Positions 12,126-25,788 of a DNA stretch of 64,000 nt are shown here, piece after piece. A model generated the notes under the pieces. The model saw only the letters and a program-made list of their open reading frames with translations. It was not told where the DNA came from and did not search any database. The first letter of the stretch is position 1. Every line of letters starts with the position of its first letter. The position numbers were made by a program, and so were the translations under genes. Source of the stretch: Marasmius tenuissimus (taxonomy: Eukaryota > Basidiomycota > Agaricomycetes > Agaricales > Marasmiaceae); the NCBI GenBank assembly GCA_029532415.1, contig JAQOTA010000068.1, positions 496,001 through 560,000 on the forward strand, read 5' to 3'.

Positions 12126-12650
12126 TATTGAGCCAGCATAGTTAAATGCACAGTGAGATGAAACTAAAACCTCACATATTGACTATAAGAGAATTCTTGT
12201 GTTCTTGTAGATGCTTGCTAGAGGTGATAATCGAGTAGATTGTCCTAAAGCTTTGAGACGCAAAGTCTCCAGCTTTTATACAAAAGTCCTTGTCTATCTA
12301 CAAGTCATAGAACATAGGTAAGTGAGAATATAGCATATGGTACATATTGCATATCAGTAAGCATAAGTGCTCGAAGAGCAGAGTGAGTAAGTAGGCATAG
12401 TCATACTAGCTTTCTATCTAAGTAATCTAGAGAGAAAGCTCAGTCAGCTTTGAACGCTATTGGGTGCAAAGCTGAACCTTGTTATAAACCATAGAGATAA
12501 GGTGTGAGTACTGACTAACTACAGAGTCCGTCTGAGTAAGTACAGGATCTTTCATACGAGTGCAAGTGTCATAGTGAAAGAGTCTATAAATAATAGACGC
12601 GTAAACAACACGTCAATAAAGTGTATCACATGGTAGTCACATGTTCAACA
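12126..12650 (-). mobile_element. Solo LTR, 525 bp, copia-like ends, target duplication GTTTT
   Basis: Read on the minus strand the element starts TGTTGAACATGTG and ends GGCTCAATA, a near-inverted TGTTGA/TCAATA terminus. It is flanked by perfect 5-bp duplications GTTTT (12121-12125 and 12651-12655). It has exactly the same length (525 bp) as the copy at 58660-59184 and is very similar to it. The family TATAAAAG box (plus-strand copy 59030-59037) is represented here in reverse near 12272-12281. There are no internal domains nearby, so it is a solo LTR. Confidence 0.88.
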
Positions 12651-12655
12651 GTTTT

Positions 12656-13699
12656 ACATCGGCAAAACCTCTCGGACGGGTCCCAAGGAGTTCAGGAGTG
12701 GACACACGCGGCCAGGATTTCTAGTAGTTTACAGTACCCTACCAAATTGTTGACAATGTTGTACACCTCGCATAAAGATGGAAGAGTAGGTACACTGAAT
12801 GAAAACTGTTAACGGAATGTACAAACACAATAAGGTTATAGGAAGATGTACACTCACCGGAAAGATGGATGGTAAGATGTACATAACATAGATCAAGTTG
12901 GAAAAGTGTGTACACTTTCGGCCATCTGTCAATGGAGTTGTACAGTTAGAATAATGATTTATATGTGGTAACATACAGAAGGGTATTTCTAGTTTCATAC
13001 CAAAACCTCAATATGGTGAACCTCAGGCTACTGTTCAATAAGTAGAGGTCATTGAGACTAGAAAGACTATCAGAGCAGGATCAATCCGGTAAGGTCCGAG
13101 TGCAAACGCTCGGCTTGAGCGCTTGCGCTGAAATTGTGTCGGAGTCTAAAATACACCCTCATTCAGTCGCACGTGTTAACTTCCTCCCTTTCTTGTGTCT
13201 CTACCACGACCATCATCACTGTTCAACTCTCTTTATCCATAACTTTGGGCCTCAAATAAAGAGCAAGGAGACTCTTTTGGATCATACTCAGGATGGCTGG
13301 AACTTGGTTGATTTAGTGGCCCCAAGGTACGCAGAATATTCTTGTCATCTGCAAGACTACAGTTCGCAATAAAAGTTACTTACGGTCTGTGATTTGCTTA
13401 GCAGGTTTATCCGAGGGTCTCTTACAATCGCTTCAGTGACGCTGCACGTACGTCGTCATTGTCGTCATCAATCTTCAACCCCCAACCTTCACAATATTGA
13501 TGGCCGCACGGACCACCCGCCCAGCACTCCTTTGAACCTAATTCACTGCAAATCGTCGACTGCCCGTTCTTTCTTCCCTTCCATCACCGCACCGCCTTAT
13601 CTTGTCGGCATTTGTCCAGTCCGCCTCTCCATCACTCCTCAACACACTGTACCCAACCAATTAACCTCCTTAACGGATTACTCCAACTACCCACATTGC
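12656..13699. other. Intergenic, no supported gene
   Basis: The left part (12740-12960) is dotted with GTACA/TGTAC motifs every 30-60 bp, resembling those near 14.3-14.46 kb. Open frames of 60-106 codons at 13052-13714 on the plus strand lack support. No RNA gene or promoter could be recognised. Confidence 0.4.
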
Positions 13700-14230
13700 T
13701 TACAGCTCAAATGACTCCAATTCTTCTCTAGCACCCACTTTACTCGGGCATTGTGTTACTTGATCTCCAGTCTTTGGATCCTGAATGAGTTCTTGATGCC
13801 AGCACAAGATATAATCAGGAACGTGAGCACCTCCTATTCCGTTGTTGGGGTTATTGCTGACCGTTGCGCCTTTTCTCTCTGGCTTTAGCTATAGCATGCA
13901 AGTCATCTCTGCCACCCTGACATCGCCTGTATCGCCATACCCCGATTCCTTTTACTGACCAGTGACCATCAAGGTGCATATATGCACCCCTTAGCGTACG
14001 TATACTATTTTCTTGATCAGGATGCCACGCGAGCTCATAGGTTACCACTACAGGCATGCACAGCGTACCTTCGCCAGGAGGATCAGTTGGCCTCAGTGAC
14101 CTTCTTCGAAGCCACTTTGGCCCCTTTGGATATTAGTTCTCTAAGTACTTGTTCATTTGCTGTAGTTGTCTCTGTACGTGTAACTAGTAGTAGTTGTGAG
14201 TAGTAATACAATAATTCACTCTTCTGTTGT
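13700..14230 (-). pseudogene. Relic reading frames of an unrecognised protein
   Basis: Three minus-strand frames follow one another. The first holds TTANEQVLRELISKGAKVAS (about 14100-14190). The second holds YELAWHPDQENSIRTLRGAY and HAIAKAREKRRNG (13851-14050). The third holds NNPNNGIGGAHVPDYILCWH, then DPKTGDQVTQCPSKVG, and ends in TAA at 13700-13702. Their composition looks protein-like, but the joins need frameshifts or unseen introns. I do not recognise the family and found no second copy in the window. It could be a small intron-containing gene or a pseudogene. Confidence 0.3.
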
Positions 14231-14320
14231 TGTCTCCCCGACACTGGTTCACCTGAGAACTCTGGAAAGAATGTGAATGGATGTAGACAGGTGCACAACC
14301 CCTGCTACATCCCGTAGCCA

Positions 14321-14393
14321 GTTGTACATCTTTGCCTCCAACTTACGCTGCGAGTTGTACATCTGCTCCAAGATGGAGCCAAAGATGTACAAC
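14321..14393. repeat. Imperfect inverted repeat (hairpin) of about 21 bp
   Basis: GTTGTACATCTTTGCCTCCAA at 14321-14341 is complementary, with two mismatches, to the sequence at 14373-14393. A third partial copy (GTTGTACATCTGCTCC, near 14354) sits in the loop, and more GTACATCT motifs follow to 14460. It may be the end of an unrecognised repeat. Confidence 0.5.
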
Positions 14394-14839
14394 ATCATTC
14401 AAGATGGGTAGGTTGCACATTTTTTCATACAACATGTAGCTAATGTACATCTTTAGCTACAATATGGAGGTCGTTGTACGCAAAAAGGCGATGGGTCCCT
14501 ACCTAGGACACCGTTATCAAAATTTCCAACATGCGAGGGGCAATCCCGAGTTACGAGGGGTGGTACCCACCGGGGACCCGCGTTATAGGTTTCGCCGATG
14601 TATTGGATGCGATATCCGCCTCTCTTTGTCGCCTTGATAGCCTCATGCTTCAAATCGTCACACTCTTGCATCGTCTATGCCAGCCCAGCTTCCAACTTCG
14701 GGTTTTTCTAAGACACGAGCGACAATGCTGAAGCCTCCCGCAAAGTGACAGCAACAAGCATAGTTGAAGTCGACATTTGTTTGCACTCGTACTTTCGTGC
14801 CCAATCCAGCAACCCCACTGTTAGACATATCCTGACGCC

Positions 14840-15300
14840 TTGATATCGAGCATCCATTTCCCGTATCAATCATTCTTGCCCACGACCAATGCCACCATCT
14901 ACGTCTCAGTCGTCAACACCTCCCATATTGTCTCATTGGTCGTGATCACAGGGCTACAGAGCTCAGTTATCCACTATTCTTCAACTCTCGTGTCAATATG
15001 ACTGCCACATCGACTTCAGTTACTCTCAGGGCGACCAAGACCAAATTACCTTGCACAGTTGCACTCTTTCTCCGAGAGCAACAAGCATACTACTTGGTCT
15101 GCGACTCATCAGCTCGGTGGTTTTAGAACCGTCGGATATCTTGTAAAAATCACGTTTTAACACAACAAGCCTACCTACGGCCTACGATATGGCCCCAATT
15201 GCCAGTCTACAATGACTCGAACTCGGAGGAATGTCTCTGTTCAAATGTCTTTGAAGGCACCGCTCGGAAACCAACCTTGAACACCGTTATTCGCTGAGCG
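14840..15300. repeat. Segment T, copy 1
   Basis: A sequence of about 450 bp, repeated in tandem at 15.35-15.75 kb and again at 61.15-61.6 kb, all in the same orientation. Landmarks are GAGCTCAGTTATCC, GCTCGGTGG, ACAACAAGCCTACCTACG and AACTCGGAGGAATG. No consistent reading frame is kept among the copies. Confidence 0.6.
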
Positions 15301-15349
15301 ACACCCCTCGCAAAGCCCCTCGTGGCTCCGTTGATTCACCACATAATAT

Positions 15350-15750
15350 TCGAACTCCTTACTATCTTCGCGTCTCGGTCCTCAATGCCTCTCAGATTTC
15401 CTCGCCTGCCGTGGCCGCGAGGCACTACCGAGCTCAGTTATCCTCAGATCACACTATCCTCGAACTCTGTCGTCAGCTCAACTGCTATGAGTTCAGTTAT
15501 TCTTAGGACAAGCAATTTTAGATTACTTTTCACCCTTTCTTTGAGAGCAGCAAGAATACTCGGTGTTCGACTCGGCAGCTCGGTGGCTTCAGACCGTCGG
15601 GTACCTTATGAGTCCCACGTCTTAATTCAACAAGCCTACCTACGTCTCAGGATATTGCCAGTCTACAATGGTTCCAACTCCGAAGGAATATCTGGCTCCT
15701 GCCGTCGAATGAGGACAACGCTACGGACACAAACCTTGAATACCGTTATT
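15350..15750. repeat. Segment T, copy 2
   Basis: Tandem neighbour of the copy at 14.84-15.3 kb with the same landmarks (GAGCTCAGTTATCC near 15431; CAACAAGCCTACCTACG near 15629). The 159-codon open frame at 15322-15801 is not conserved in the other copies and is not regarded as a gene. Confidence 0.6.
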
Positions 15751-16944
15751 CGTTTAACAACACCGTCCACAGGCCGGACCCTCCGTCTCTACGCTAGCTG
15801 ATACCATCATGATTATAACAAACCACGGCTGCCGTCCCAGCCCTCGCTCTCCAGTGCACCGAGAACATGGTATCGACCCGTCTCCTGTTGATGGATCACC
15901 TACGCCGACATGTTTTTTGTCATGTCTGGGTGTCTGTCCGTTTTCTGTGACTCCTGGCACCCCTTTTAACTCACTATCCTCCGCAATTTTTTTGCCGCCG
16001 GGATCCGATTCACCTATCGTTGCACGCTCTGGTTTTCCTCGGGCCGCATACTTTTGAGTCGCGGTGTCCATTGCTACCAGACCGACATACCCCCATCCAC
16101 AACTAGAAGCACACACACACTCCCATCCCTCGATCCTCCACTGATCTGACCCAGCAGTGCTTCCCCCCGCAGCGTCCAGGAGCCTGTTGTATGTGCGGGT
16201 GCCACCCACGACTGAGAGGCGATAGACAAGTCATGCGACCCAGGCCAGGCCCGTCTATTGATAGTCGTAGACGTAGGCGTACTTCGACGTCAAGGTGAAT
16301 GAGGAAAGCACTGTCAGAGGTACAGGCTTGAACTTCACGGCGCCCTTTGACCGCCGTTGAGGGTCAAGGCTCTCGACCACGAAAGCCAAGTTCATGCCAT
16401 CCACACATTGCGAGGGCAAGAGAAGGACTAGGTATGCGGAGTTTAACGTTCAGGCACCACGGGCGTTTGATGCCAAGTGGAAATGTCTCAAGTCGGGTCA
16501 AAGCAGGTCCAAACTATATATATTCTACCTTGGGGAAAACTTAGAATGATGGCCTTTTCAATGGTCCCAACCACTCGACACGCGGTTATCGCGGCTAGGC
16601 ATCCTGTGGCGTCGCCTGCCGAAGTCAGAAATTGCTTGGACGCTATGACGATTGATAATGTCGCTGCAGGCGACTAAGGTCGAACGACCATCCGAATAGA
16701 TCGTTCCGGCACTTCTCTTCTTCCGTGAAACATCCTCCAGCGTCGATGCGAGCGATCAAATTGAGCTCGCCATCAGTTGTGCCCCAGGTTAGCCCAGGTC
16801 TCCACGTCCGGACGGTCGGACTGGACAAGTTACTGGACAGTCTTTACCCGATACCGGAATGAACTCGATGGCTATTCTCGGGAGGCGGGATGTTTACACA
16901 TTATTATGGGCAAGCAATGTAGTCATCTGGCGGGTTCTATAGAA
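15751..16944. other. Upstream region of esterase E1, no other gene supported
   Basis: A 151-codon minus-strand open frame (15754-16209) is present but has no paralog or recognisable motif. Nothing else is supported up to the E1 core promoter. Confidence 0.4.
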
Positions 16945-16952
16945 TATAAAAG
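16945..16952 (+). promoter_or_regulatory. TATA box of esterase E1
   Basis: TATAAAAG lies 46 bp before the ATG at 16998, a plausible distance for a short fungal leader. Called by position and consensus only. Confidence 0.55.
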
Positions 16953-16997
16953 CCTCCCAGACTCCGGCTCGTATAATTCTGTGCCAACCCCTCCAAT

Positions 16998-19334
<2,337 letters not shown>

Positions 19335-20130
19335 GTTATTGGCGCCTTCATCGCTCAAAGGACATCAGTATTTGTTTGTTTTAATCATAATTTATCTCGC
19401 CGAAGTACCTCTCTGTCGAGCTTGAAAGTGGCGTTTGGAATGAGAGTTAAATGGGACAACTGCCAAGTGCCAAACGCTCTGAGAGCAGTTTTGTACCGTA
19501 AAGATCACGAGAGAGCACCTGTGGTTCCGTTCAGACAACATAGAGCCTCGACAGTCGTTTCCTGGGTATGGCCTCAACTTTCGACCTTGGTAACCAACTT
19601 GGGCGACGAGCGGAGAGAAATCCAACACCTCAAACCCGTTTCTAAGTTGATTCATCGTTAAACCTCCTCGATTCGTGCTTAGTTTTGTTCGTCGAGCTTG
19701 AGAAATCCAGTGCGAAGTCGCGGTGAAAGATGAGTCATACTTAGAACGACATGGCCGTCGAAAGGAAACACCCGGAGCGGACAGATAGATTGGAGTTCGA
19801 ATTTTTTGGAACAATGACAGACGATGACTCGGGACTTTTTCGTTCGAATCTCCTGCACGCCTGGAGTCGGCGTAACTGGTAGAACATGTTCAAAACATAC
19901 CAGATATAAGTATCGACAGGACTGAATAGAGGGATGATGGGGATATGTGTCGTCCAAGGTACAATAATGAGCCTTATCCATAACTTTAGTAGCAAGCACG
20001 CGGACATCCCAGGACAACGGTCTATCGAAGTAACAATAAGTTTTCGTACCTCCCATCCCAACGGGCAAACAAAGGCAGGCATTCCGCTACGGCACTTATG
20101 TATTCTATCATTGGCCCATCTTACCACCAT
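19335..20130. other. E1 3' flank, weakly related to the G-F interval
   Basis: No gene supported. The part around 19690-19740 resembles 29340-29400 (GCGGTGAAAGATGA versus GCAGTGAAAGATGA). It is probably the diverged left edge of the duplicated F(b) block. Open frames of about 130-140 codons on the minus strand lack support. Confidence 0.4.
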
Positions 20131-23100
20131 TAATACTGTCCCATGCTTTGAGCGTCGACGACACTGTCACCGCCCATGCTCAAGGCCATGATCCTGGAGA
20201 AGCCTGAAATCAGTGTCGACCTGATGGGTGGAACCGACGCTCTTACCCTTAAATTCCCATTTCTCCTCGCAACACCCGTATACGTGAAACTCCCGTCGAA
20301 GATTCGTATTTTCAAACGATCCATCCGATACCCGTAACGACGACGGCCGTCCCTCGGAACCTGCTGGAGTATCGGAAAAAGTCAGACCAACGTGAGCATT
20401 ATAAGTTGTAGAATAGCACAAGCACTCACCAGCCACCACAGTGTTGATTTCCGAGTTTCTCGATTCACAAACGTACTTCTCTATTCGATTTGTTCCAACC
20501 AAGTCCTGGCTCTGACCTGGGAAGGGGAATCTGGCCCTCATTCGTACACTTCTGGCCGCTAACCAGACCTCGTCGACACAGGGTTCCCCGACCCACCGAC
20601 CTTCCCTTGCTCCCAGGCTTTCATGAACACGGTACGTCTGACCGAAAAAGCCACGGAAATGAAAAAGTGGGTGCTCGTGCTGGTCGCGGAGACCACGACG
20701 TGAAGGTTCGATGAGGTGCGAGAAAGCTGAAGTATAGTTGGCAAAACGGCCAGGAGGGTATCGACCTCGAACCCTGAGGCCTGAGGCCTGAGGCCTGAAT
20801 GAGGCGAGGAAGCGGTTTGGCAGTAATGTCACTTTCTGTATGCGAGGTTGAGGGCGGAGGATGCGAATTCCGAGAGTGAAGGAGTGGCATCTCGAGGTAG
20901 TACGACATCAAGACAACCGTGCAGCTGTTCCCTGTTCTAATCAACATCATCGCCCTAGTTCATCGTCCGAACCCCTTCGGATAATCTCAGGCTTCGTACT
21001 GGCCACCTAACACCAACACATCTAGAACGGGTACGTCAACCTAGGTCGGTTCTCTTTGAGTCTTTCGAGGCTAGATGGTGTCCAGCATGCCATCAACAAG
21101 CCACCAACCGACAGGAGTTCTGTTTGTTCGCGTAGGCAACGGAGTGAACATCAAAATACTCTTTCAGGACAATGGATGGGGAGTCAAGACGACATCTGGT
21201 GCTCGGCATGATGTTCAATTGAGAGTTTGGACAGCCGAGGTGGTCGTAGTGAAAGCTCCGGTCGACTGAAGGGTACAGAGGAGTGGCAGCGGATAGGTGA
21301 GGAAGCGAAACAGAGTCGAACGAATAGAGGACCGGGCCATGCTGGGTTCCGTTCCTCGGATCGGATGCTCGCGTAAAGAAAGCTGTCGTACAGAGCGACG
21401 GTGTGGCGAAACCCCATCGCCACCCTCACCAAAACCGTTATCCTGCGAGATAAGAAAAACCTGCGGCCCCTTCGTCTCTGCCCGCCACCACTATCATCAC
21501 CTTGCACGCATCGAGTTTTGTTTTCCCTGCTATCATCGAGCCGCAATATATTTGCCGTTGCTACTGACTCTCAAGTTGTGGGTCTGGTTCACCTCAAGAT
21601 CTGCGTCGAATATGTGGTGGAGTAGACCGACAGTCTTTGGGAGAAGATGGCTTCTCGAGTCATAGGACAACCATTGGACTCGATTCGAGGAGGGTTTGTG
21701 ATTGAAGTGACACTTCTGCCGCGATAATCGTGGTAGACGCAGGTGGAGTTAGCGCGGGGGATATAAAAGCAACCATAGTGTCCCCTCCAGAAGCTCATGT
21801 CATTCATCAAGCAGATCGATGTCCGAAGGAGAGTAGAATGAGGCGCTACGATCGCCACCAACCACTAGCAGTTGGTAGCAGGGGAATATACGCGTGCCTT
21901 GGATTTCCGTAGTGTGAATTCGTGCTGTGACTCGTGAGGGCGAGAAAGATCGATAAACCGCGCATATTAGAGAGATGGGTGCGAGAAGGCATGGTCTGGG
22001 GCTTGTAAATCGGAGTCTGGACGATCCGGAATGAATACGGCAAGTAGGTGTAGGTTTCCAGGTGCGCAAGGGTGGACTTGAATGACGAAAGATTGGTGCT
22101 CCTCCGAGGTAAGCTGAAGGTCTCATTGTCATCCCAACTCGCTACACCACCGTCACCGCCCTGTTTACCAGCTACCCAACACTCTCCTTGGTCTATCTCG
22201 GCGGTCTTTACACCTGATTGTCGCTCTCGGCATGGTGTTCGACCTAGTTTTCGAAGCAAAGCCAACATGGCCAACCGGGCTTGGGGTTCCCAGCCTAGCA
22301 TTATCCGAGTCAGAGGGCATACGCCGATAACAATTGTAGGGTCATCGTGGCTGGTCGGTGTGATACGTGAATTGCCGACAGGAAAACGATACGATGTTAC
22401 GGATTCGGTGAGAAAAAAGACTGGGGTGGTAGCTGGGCTACTGCGGTTGCAAGGTTTTCGGGAGCGAGGCAAAGAACAAGGCTGGTGGGGGCGAGGGCAA
22501 AGCTAAATGATTTTGGAGTAGAGGTTTTGAGTACTGCTGGCACTGGGCAACAACCGAGGTGTTAGGATGTCCTTGTTGAACAGGCCGCAGCCGAAACAGG
22601 GTCGTTGTTTTGGCAAAATCTGCATGTCGTGTCGAATCTCGAAGGGCTGAAGGAGCCAAACCGTTGGAGGTATGAGAACGGATTCGACAGATCTGGGGAA
22701 TACTTAACGTCAGCCTGAATCGTTTAAAGATAAAAAAATAAGTCATAGGAGAACGGAAGGCAAAAAGGAAGAGAGGAAGAGAAAAGGGTAAGAAAAGGGA
22801 ACGTACTGTTCGTTTTGCCAACACCAAGCAGACCCCTCTCTATCTTTCAATCTTGTCAAGCCAAATTGTCGCCCCGTCTGGCGAGAAAAATGTATTCCTC
22901 ATGTAGGGTCCTTCGGTCCATGTGCTCGCTGGCAGGACACGAGGGAACCGAATGCACCGACGTATGTCGTGTTGGAAGTGATGGCGTTGGCGTAGGTGGA
23001 CGGCGGTAAAACACCTAAACGTGTGAGAAAACCTGTTAGGCCGACTGCTCATGTAGATAATGAAGAAAATCATTCACCTTCGGGGCAGAGGTTGAATGAG

Positions 23101-23460
23101 AGTCCTCATTAAGTTCTAGCCTTTTCTGTAAGCAAATGAGTTCAGTAAGCAGTCCAAAGGGCTGAAGAAAACACTCGCCAAGACTCACAGATAGAACCGA
23201 TAGTCTAGGCGGCCTTAGCGAATCCCTCTGGCTGTAAAACTATGGTGGCAAGCGATTCTAACGTTTCATGACACCATATTTCCGCTCATCCGTTTTCCAA
23301 AGAGCCAAAAATAGGGGGTTGAGAAGGAGTGAGTTTTGGTCATGGTGGTTTTGGTCCAAGTCGTTTATGGGCGCTAAGGCGGCGCCAAAGTCTTTACAAC
23401 ACCACCATGATCCGAATCGTCTCAGTTCTGCGTTCATCCATCACCATGGCGACCACAAGA
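20130..23460 (-). CDS. F2: best-preserved copy of the multi-exon F family, function unknown
   Basis: Minus-strand gene-like copy. A long exon is open at about 20437-20832, with HEHPLFHFRGFFGQTYRVHE, VDEVWLAARSVRMRARFPF and SEINTVVAG, ending at a GTGAGTGC donor near 20436. After this intron comes FHVYGCCEEKWEFKG, then a GTAAGAGC donor, and a last exon ending GGDSVVDAQSMGQY and TAA. Upstream there is a conserved intron at 22693-22806 and the peptide HTSNGLAPSALRDSTRHADF. PPRIESNGCPMTREAIFS (about 21.67 kb) is shared with F4 and F1. The 5' end is marked by the GGCGCCAAAG block near 23380. I could not join all exons in frame, so it may be intact or already damaged. No known domain is recognised. 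Confidence 0.4.
20774..20798. repeat. Heptanucleotide tandem repeat (CTGAGGC x3)
   Basis: Three perfect copies of CTGAGGC plus a partial one, inside the F2 coding-like exon. The paralogous place in F4 (about 36698-36718) carries three copies of CTGAGGG, so the copy number is the same but the unit has changed. Confidence 0.75.
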
Positions 23461-23529
23461 CGACACCCCAGCACTCAGAATCGACTTTGGGGTACTAAAG
23501 GTGCGTGTATAGCCTACCCCCACCCTCTA

Positions 23530-25740
23530 TTACGCACCCACAACGCTCAAAATTAGTATACAAAAGGACATGTTTTTGCAATATTGAATGTCTTCGCCGT
23601 CCTGCAACGTCTGTCTCTCTTCGGCAGACCGCTCTGTGTCATCTCTAGAGTATCTGCTATCTTGGATCATCAGAATCGTCCATCCTGCCACAACCTCAAG
23701 ACCTAGGACACTGCCGCCTCGGCACTTCAAGTTTGGGTCCCCCAAGACGCCGCCGAAACAGCCAGAGAAAAAACCCTTTGCGTGCCAACAGTAATGTTAC
23801 CCCCGCGGGCCACAGGCCTGAAGATCCGCTGCACAGGGCTAGTTGCGTGCTTCGAATAAAAAAACCGACTTTCCCACCAACCCAAATCTCAATTGCCACT
23901 ACACCACACCCCATCCTACGGTCCAAACCCTAAATCTGAACACCTCAAGCTCGAGACTCCATCTCCCTGATCATGATTAACCGGCCACAATTATTTTCAA
24001 AACATCACAACTCCCCTCCTCGGTCTCTCCTGTGCATAGGGCACAAACTTAACCTCCCGTCTGCTCTCTCACACCCGTTTCAAGCCCATATCATTGTTTT
24101 TCGACTCAAGCATAGTCTTTTTCTATCTGACCTGGTGACCCTAAGATTGCTAGATTTTTCTCCCTTGATCTCTTGGGCATTCAATCTTCAACAATTCGGT
24201 AGCAACCGAACGTATCAACTTCTGGTACAGGAGCGCAAATAGGCTAAAAGAATGTCGAATCGGGGGCGGACTTTTGTGACGATGCCGGAACTCAAGCACA
24301 CTGTGGCTCAATACGGAGAACCACTCAAAATTTGAAGTCCTGCCTGATGCACGGATCGCCGCTGGCAGCGATAAACAGGATCAGTACGACTCAACGGGGC
24401 GTGTTATACTCTTAATATACGGCTTGGTTCTGTTACTGGTGAGTCGTAGAAGATCTAGAACGTCTGCATGTGGCGTCAAGCGAGGTCTTCGACGAAGTCA
24501 GCTGTCTACGACGTTCGAGACTGTGACTCGGATGAATCAATTTCAACCTGGCGCCGCCGCATGCTTCTCCGCCAGGGCACAGTAACAATTGGGGAGTCCG
24601 AATTCCGAGAATAGCTAACGTGAAGGAGGGTCGACTGTGTTTGGATAGATCGGGTTAGAGACGGGCTATATGATGAGTTTACATTAACTCGACCTGGACA
24701 CCTACTAAAAGTTTCGGAGATACAGATGTTTCATTATGTGCATGGGCCATAACACCCACGGCTAGACTGAATCGATGGTGCGTCCAGTGCCCTTCATATG
24801 GATTCTGGTGTTCGAACTGATGGGATTCTGCGTGTGTAGAGGATAGAAATCATCCATATTTGTCCCATTCTCTTGTCGGCTGTTTGCGACGTTCAGGCCT
24901 TTGACCAGGAGTGAATCGTGAGGATTTTCTCCCGTTTAGCGGTTATGCCTCGCCGCCGTGCCATATCGGTACATTGATACTGAGTATTGACCCTCCCATA
25001 GCTAGGATATCCTCACTAGAACGGTGTATTCATTTTCGGAGATTTACAGCCCCGATCGAGGCTCATTGTCAACTCAATGTTAAGTATCTCTCAGTCTATC
25101 CGCATATGCAGTGTGATCAGAGTGGTTTTATTCTCGTAAGAGGTGGGTACCTTATGCGACAGGTCCACATTCATACTACTAACGTCGATTTAAGCGGTTT
25201 GAATATTAACGAACTATGCGAGGTGGGTTTTTAAACCGATATTCCCATACATAGCATTCCCAGACGGCTCTAGTTCCCAGTCCGCTCTTTGCTTCCAACG
25301 CGAGCATCATCGAGTGTTCCTTCGTTTCGATTCGAGGCGGCTCCTTGTTTTCTCCCGACTTCTCTATTGCAGTCTCCACGTTTCAACACATAGGATTAAC
25401 GCGCTCTTTACTCGTCCGAGAATGCTATCACAAATCTCTCTTGAGTAGTTGTCTGACATCAAAGGTCACTTCAATTCCGGCGGAGACCGTACCAGCGACA
25501 ACGACAGCTTTTGAGTTTGAGAGTGAAGGACTCCGATAGAAAGGGACAGTGGCGTGCCGTTCCGATAACATGACTGGACCGCATTTTGATATTGGAGAAC
25601 GTAGGTGAGTTCAAAACGACGTTAGGCATTTCTAACTTGTAGGTCCGTGCATACAGATCGTACGGTTCGGACTTTCAGATGAATCGAGACATGCCTGGGA
25701 GAGAATTAGATAGTGGAAGATCACGAATATATGTACACAC
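23530..25740. repeat. Segment R2 (type b), downstream flank of K2
   Basis: Diverged same-orientation copy of 39.02-41.68 kb. It lacks the MITE found there at 39503-39893: the empty site is near 23998-24012 (AAACATCACAACTCC). The 3' part (25345-25640) holds a conserved block with coding-like sequence (LTSKVTSIPAETV on the plus strand), but TAG at about 25537 breaks that frame and the complementary frame is shifted, so neither strand is convincing. No gene called. Confidence 0.55.
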
Positions 25741-25788
25741 AATATGAAACTCGATATATTCCATTCTAGCACTCAATGATGACTCAGA

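Noticed and set aside
15322..15801. 159-codon plus-strand open frame
   Set aside because: It lies across repeat T, and the other two T copies do not keep the frame.
20330..20340. F family as a transposon with coding capacity
   Set aside because: I found no terminal repeats or target duplications at the F borders, no transposase, reverse transcriptase or helicase motif, and the copies move as part of larger segmental duplications.
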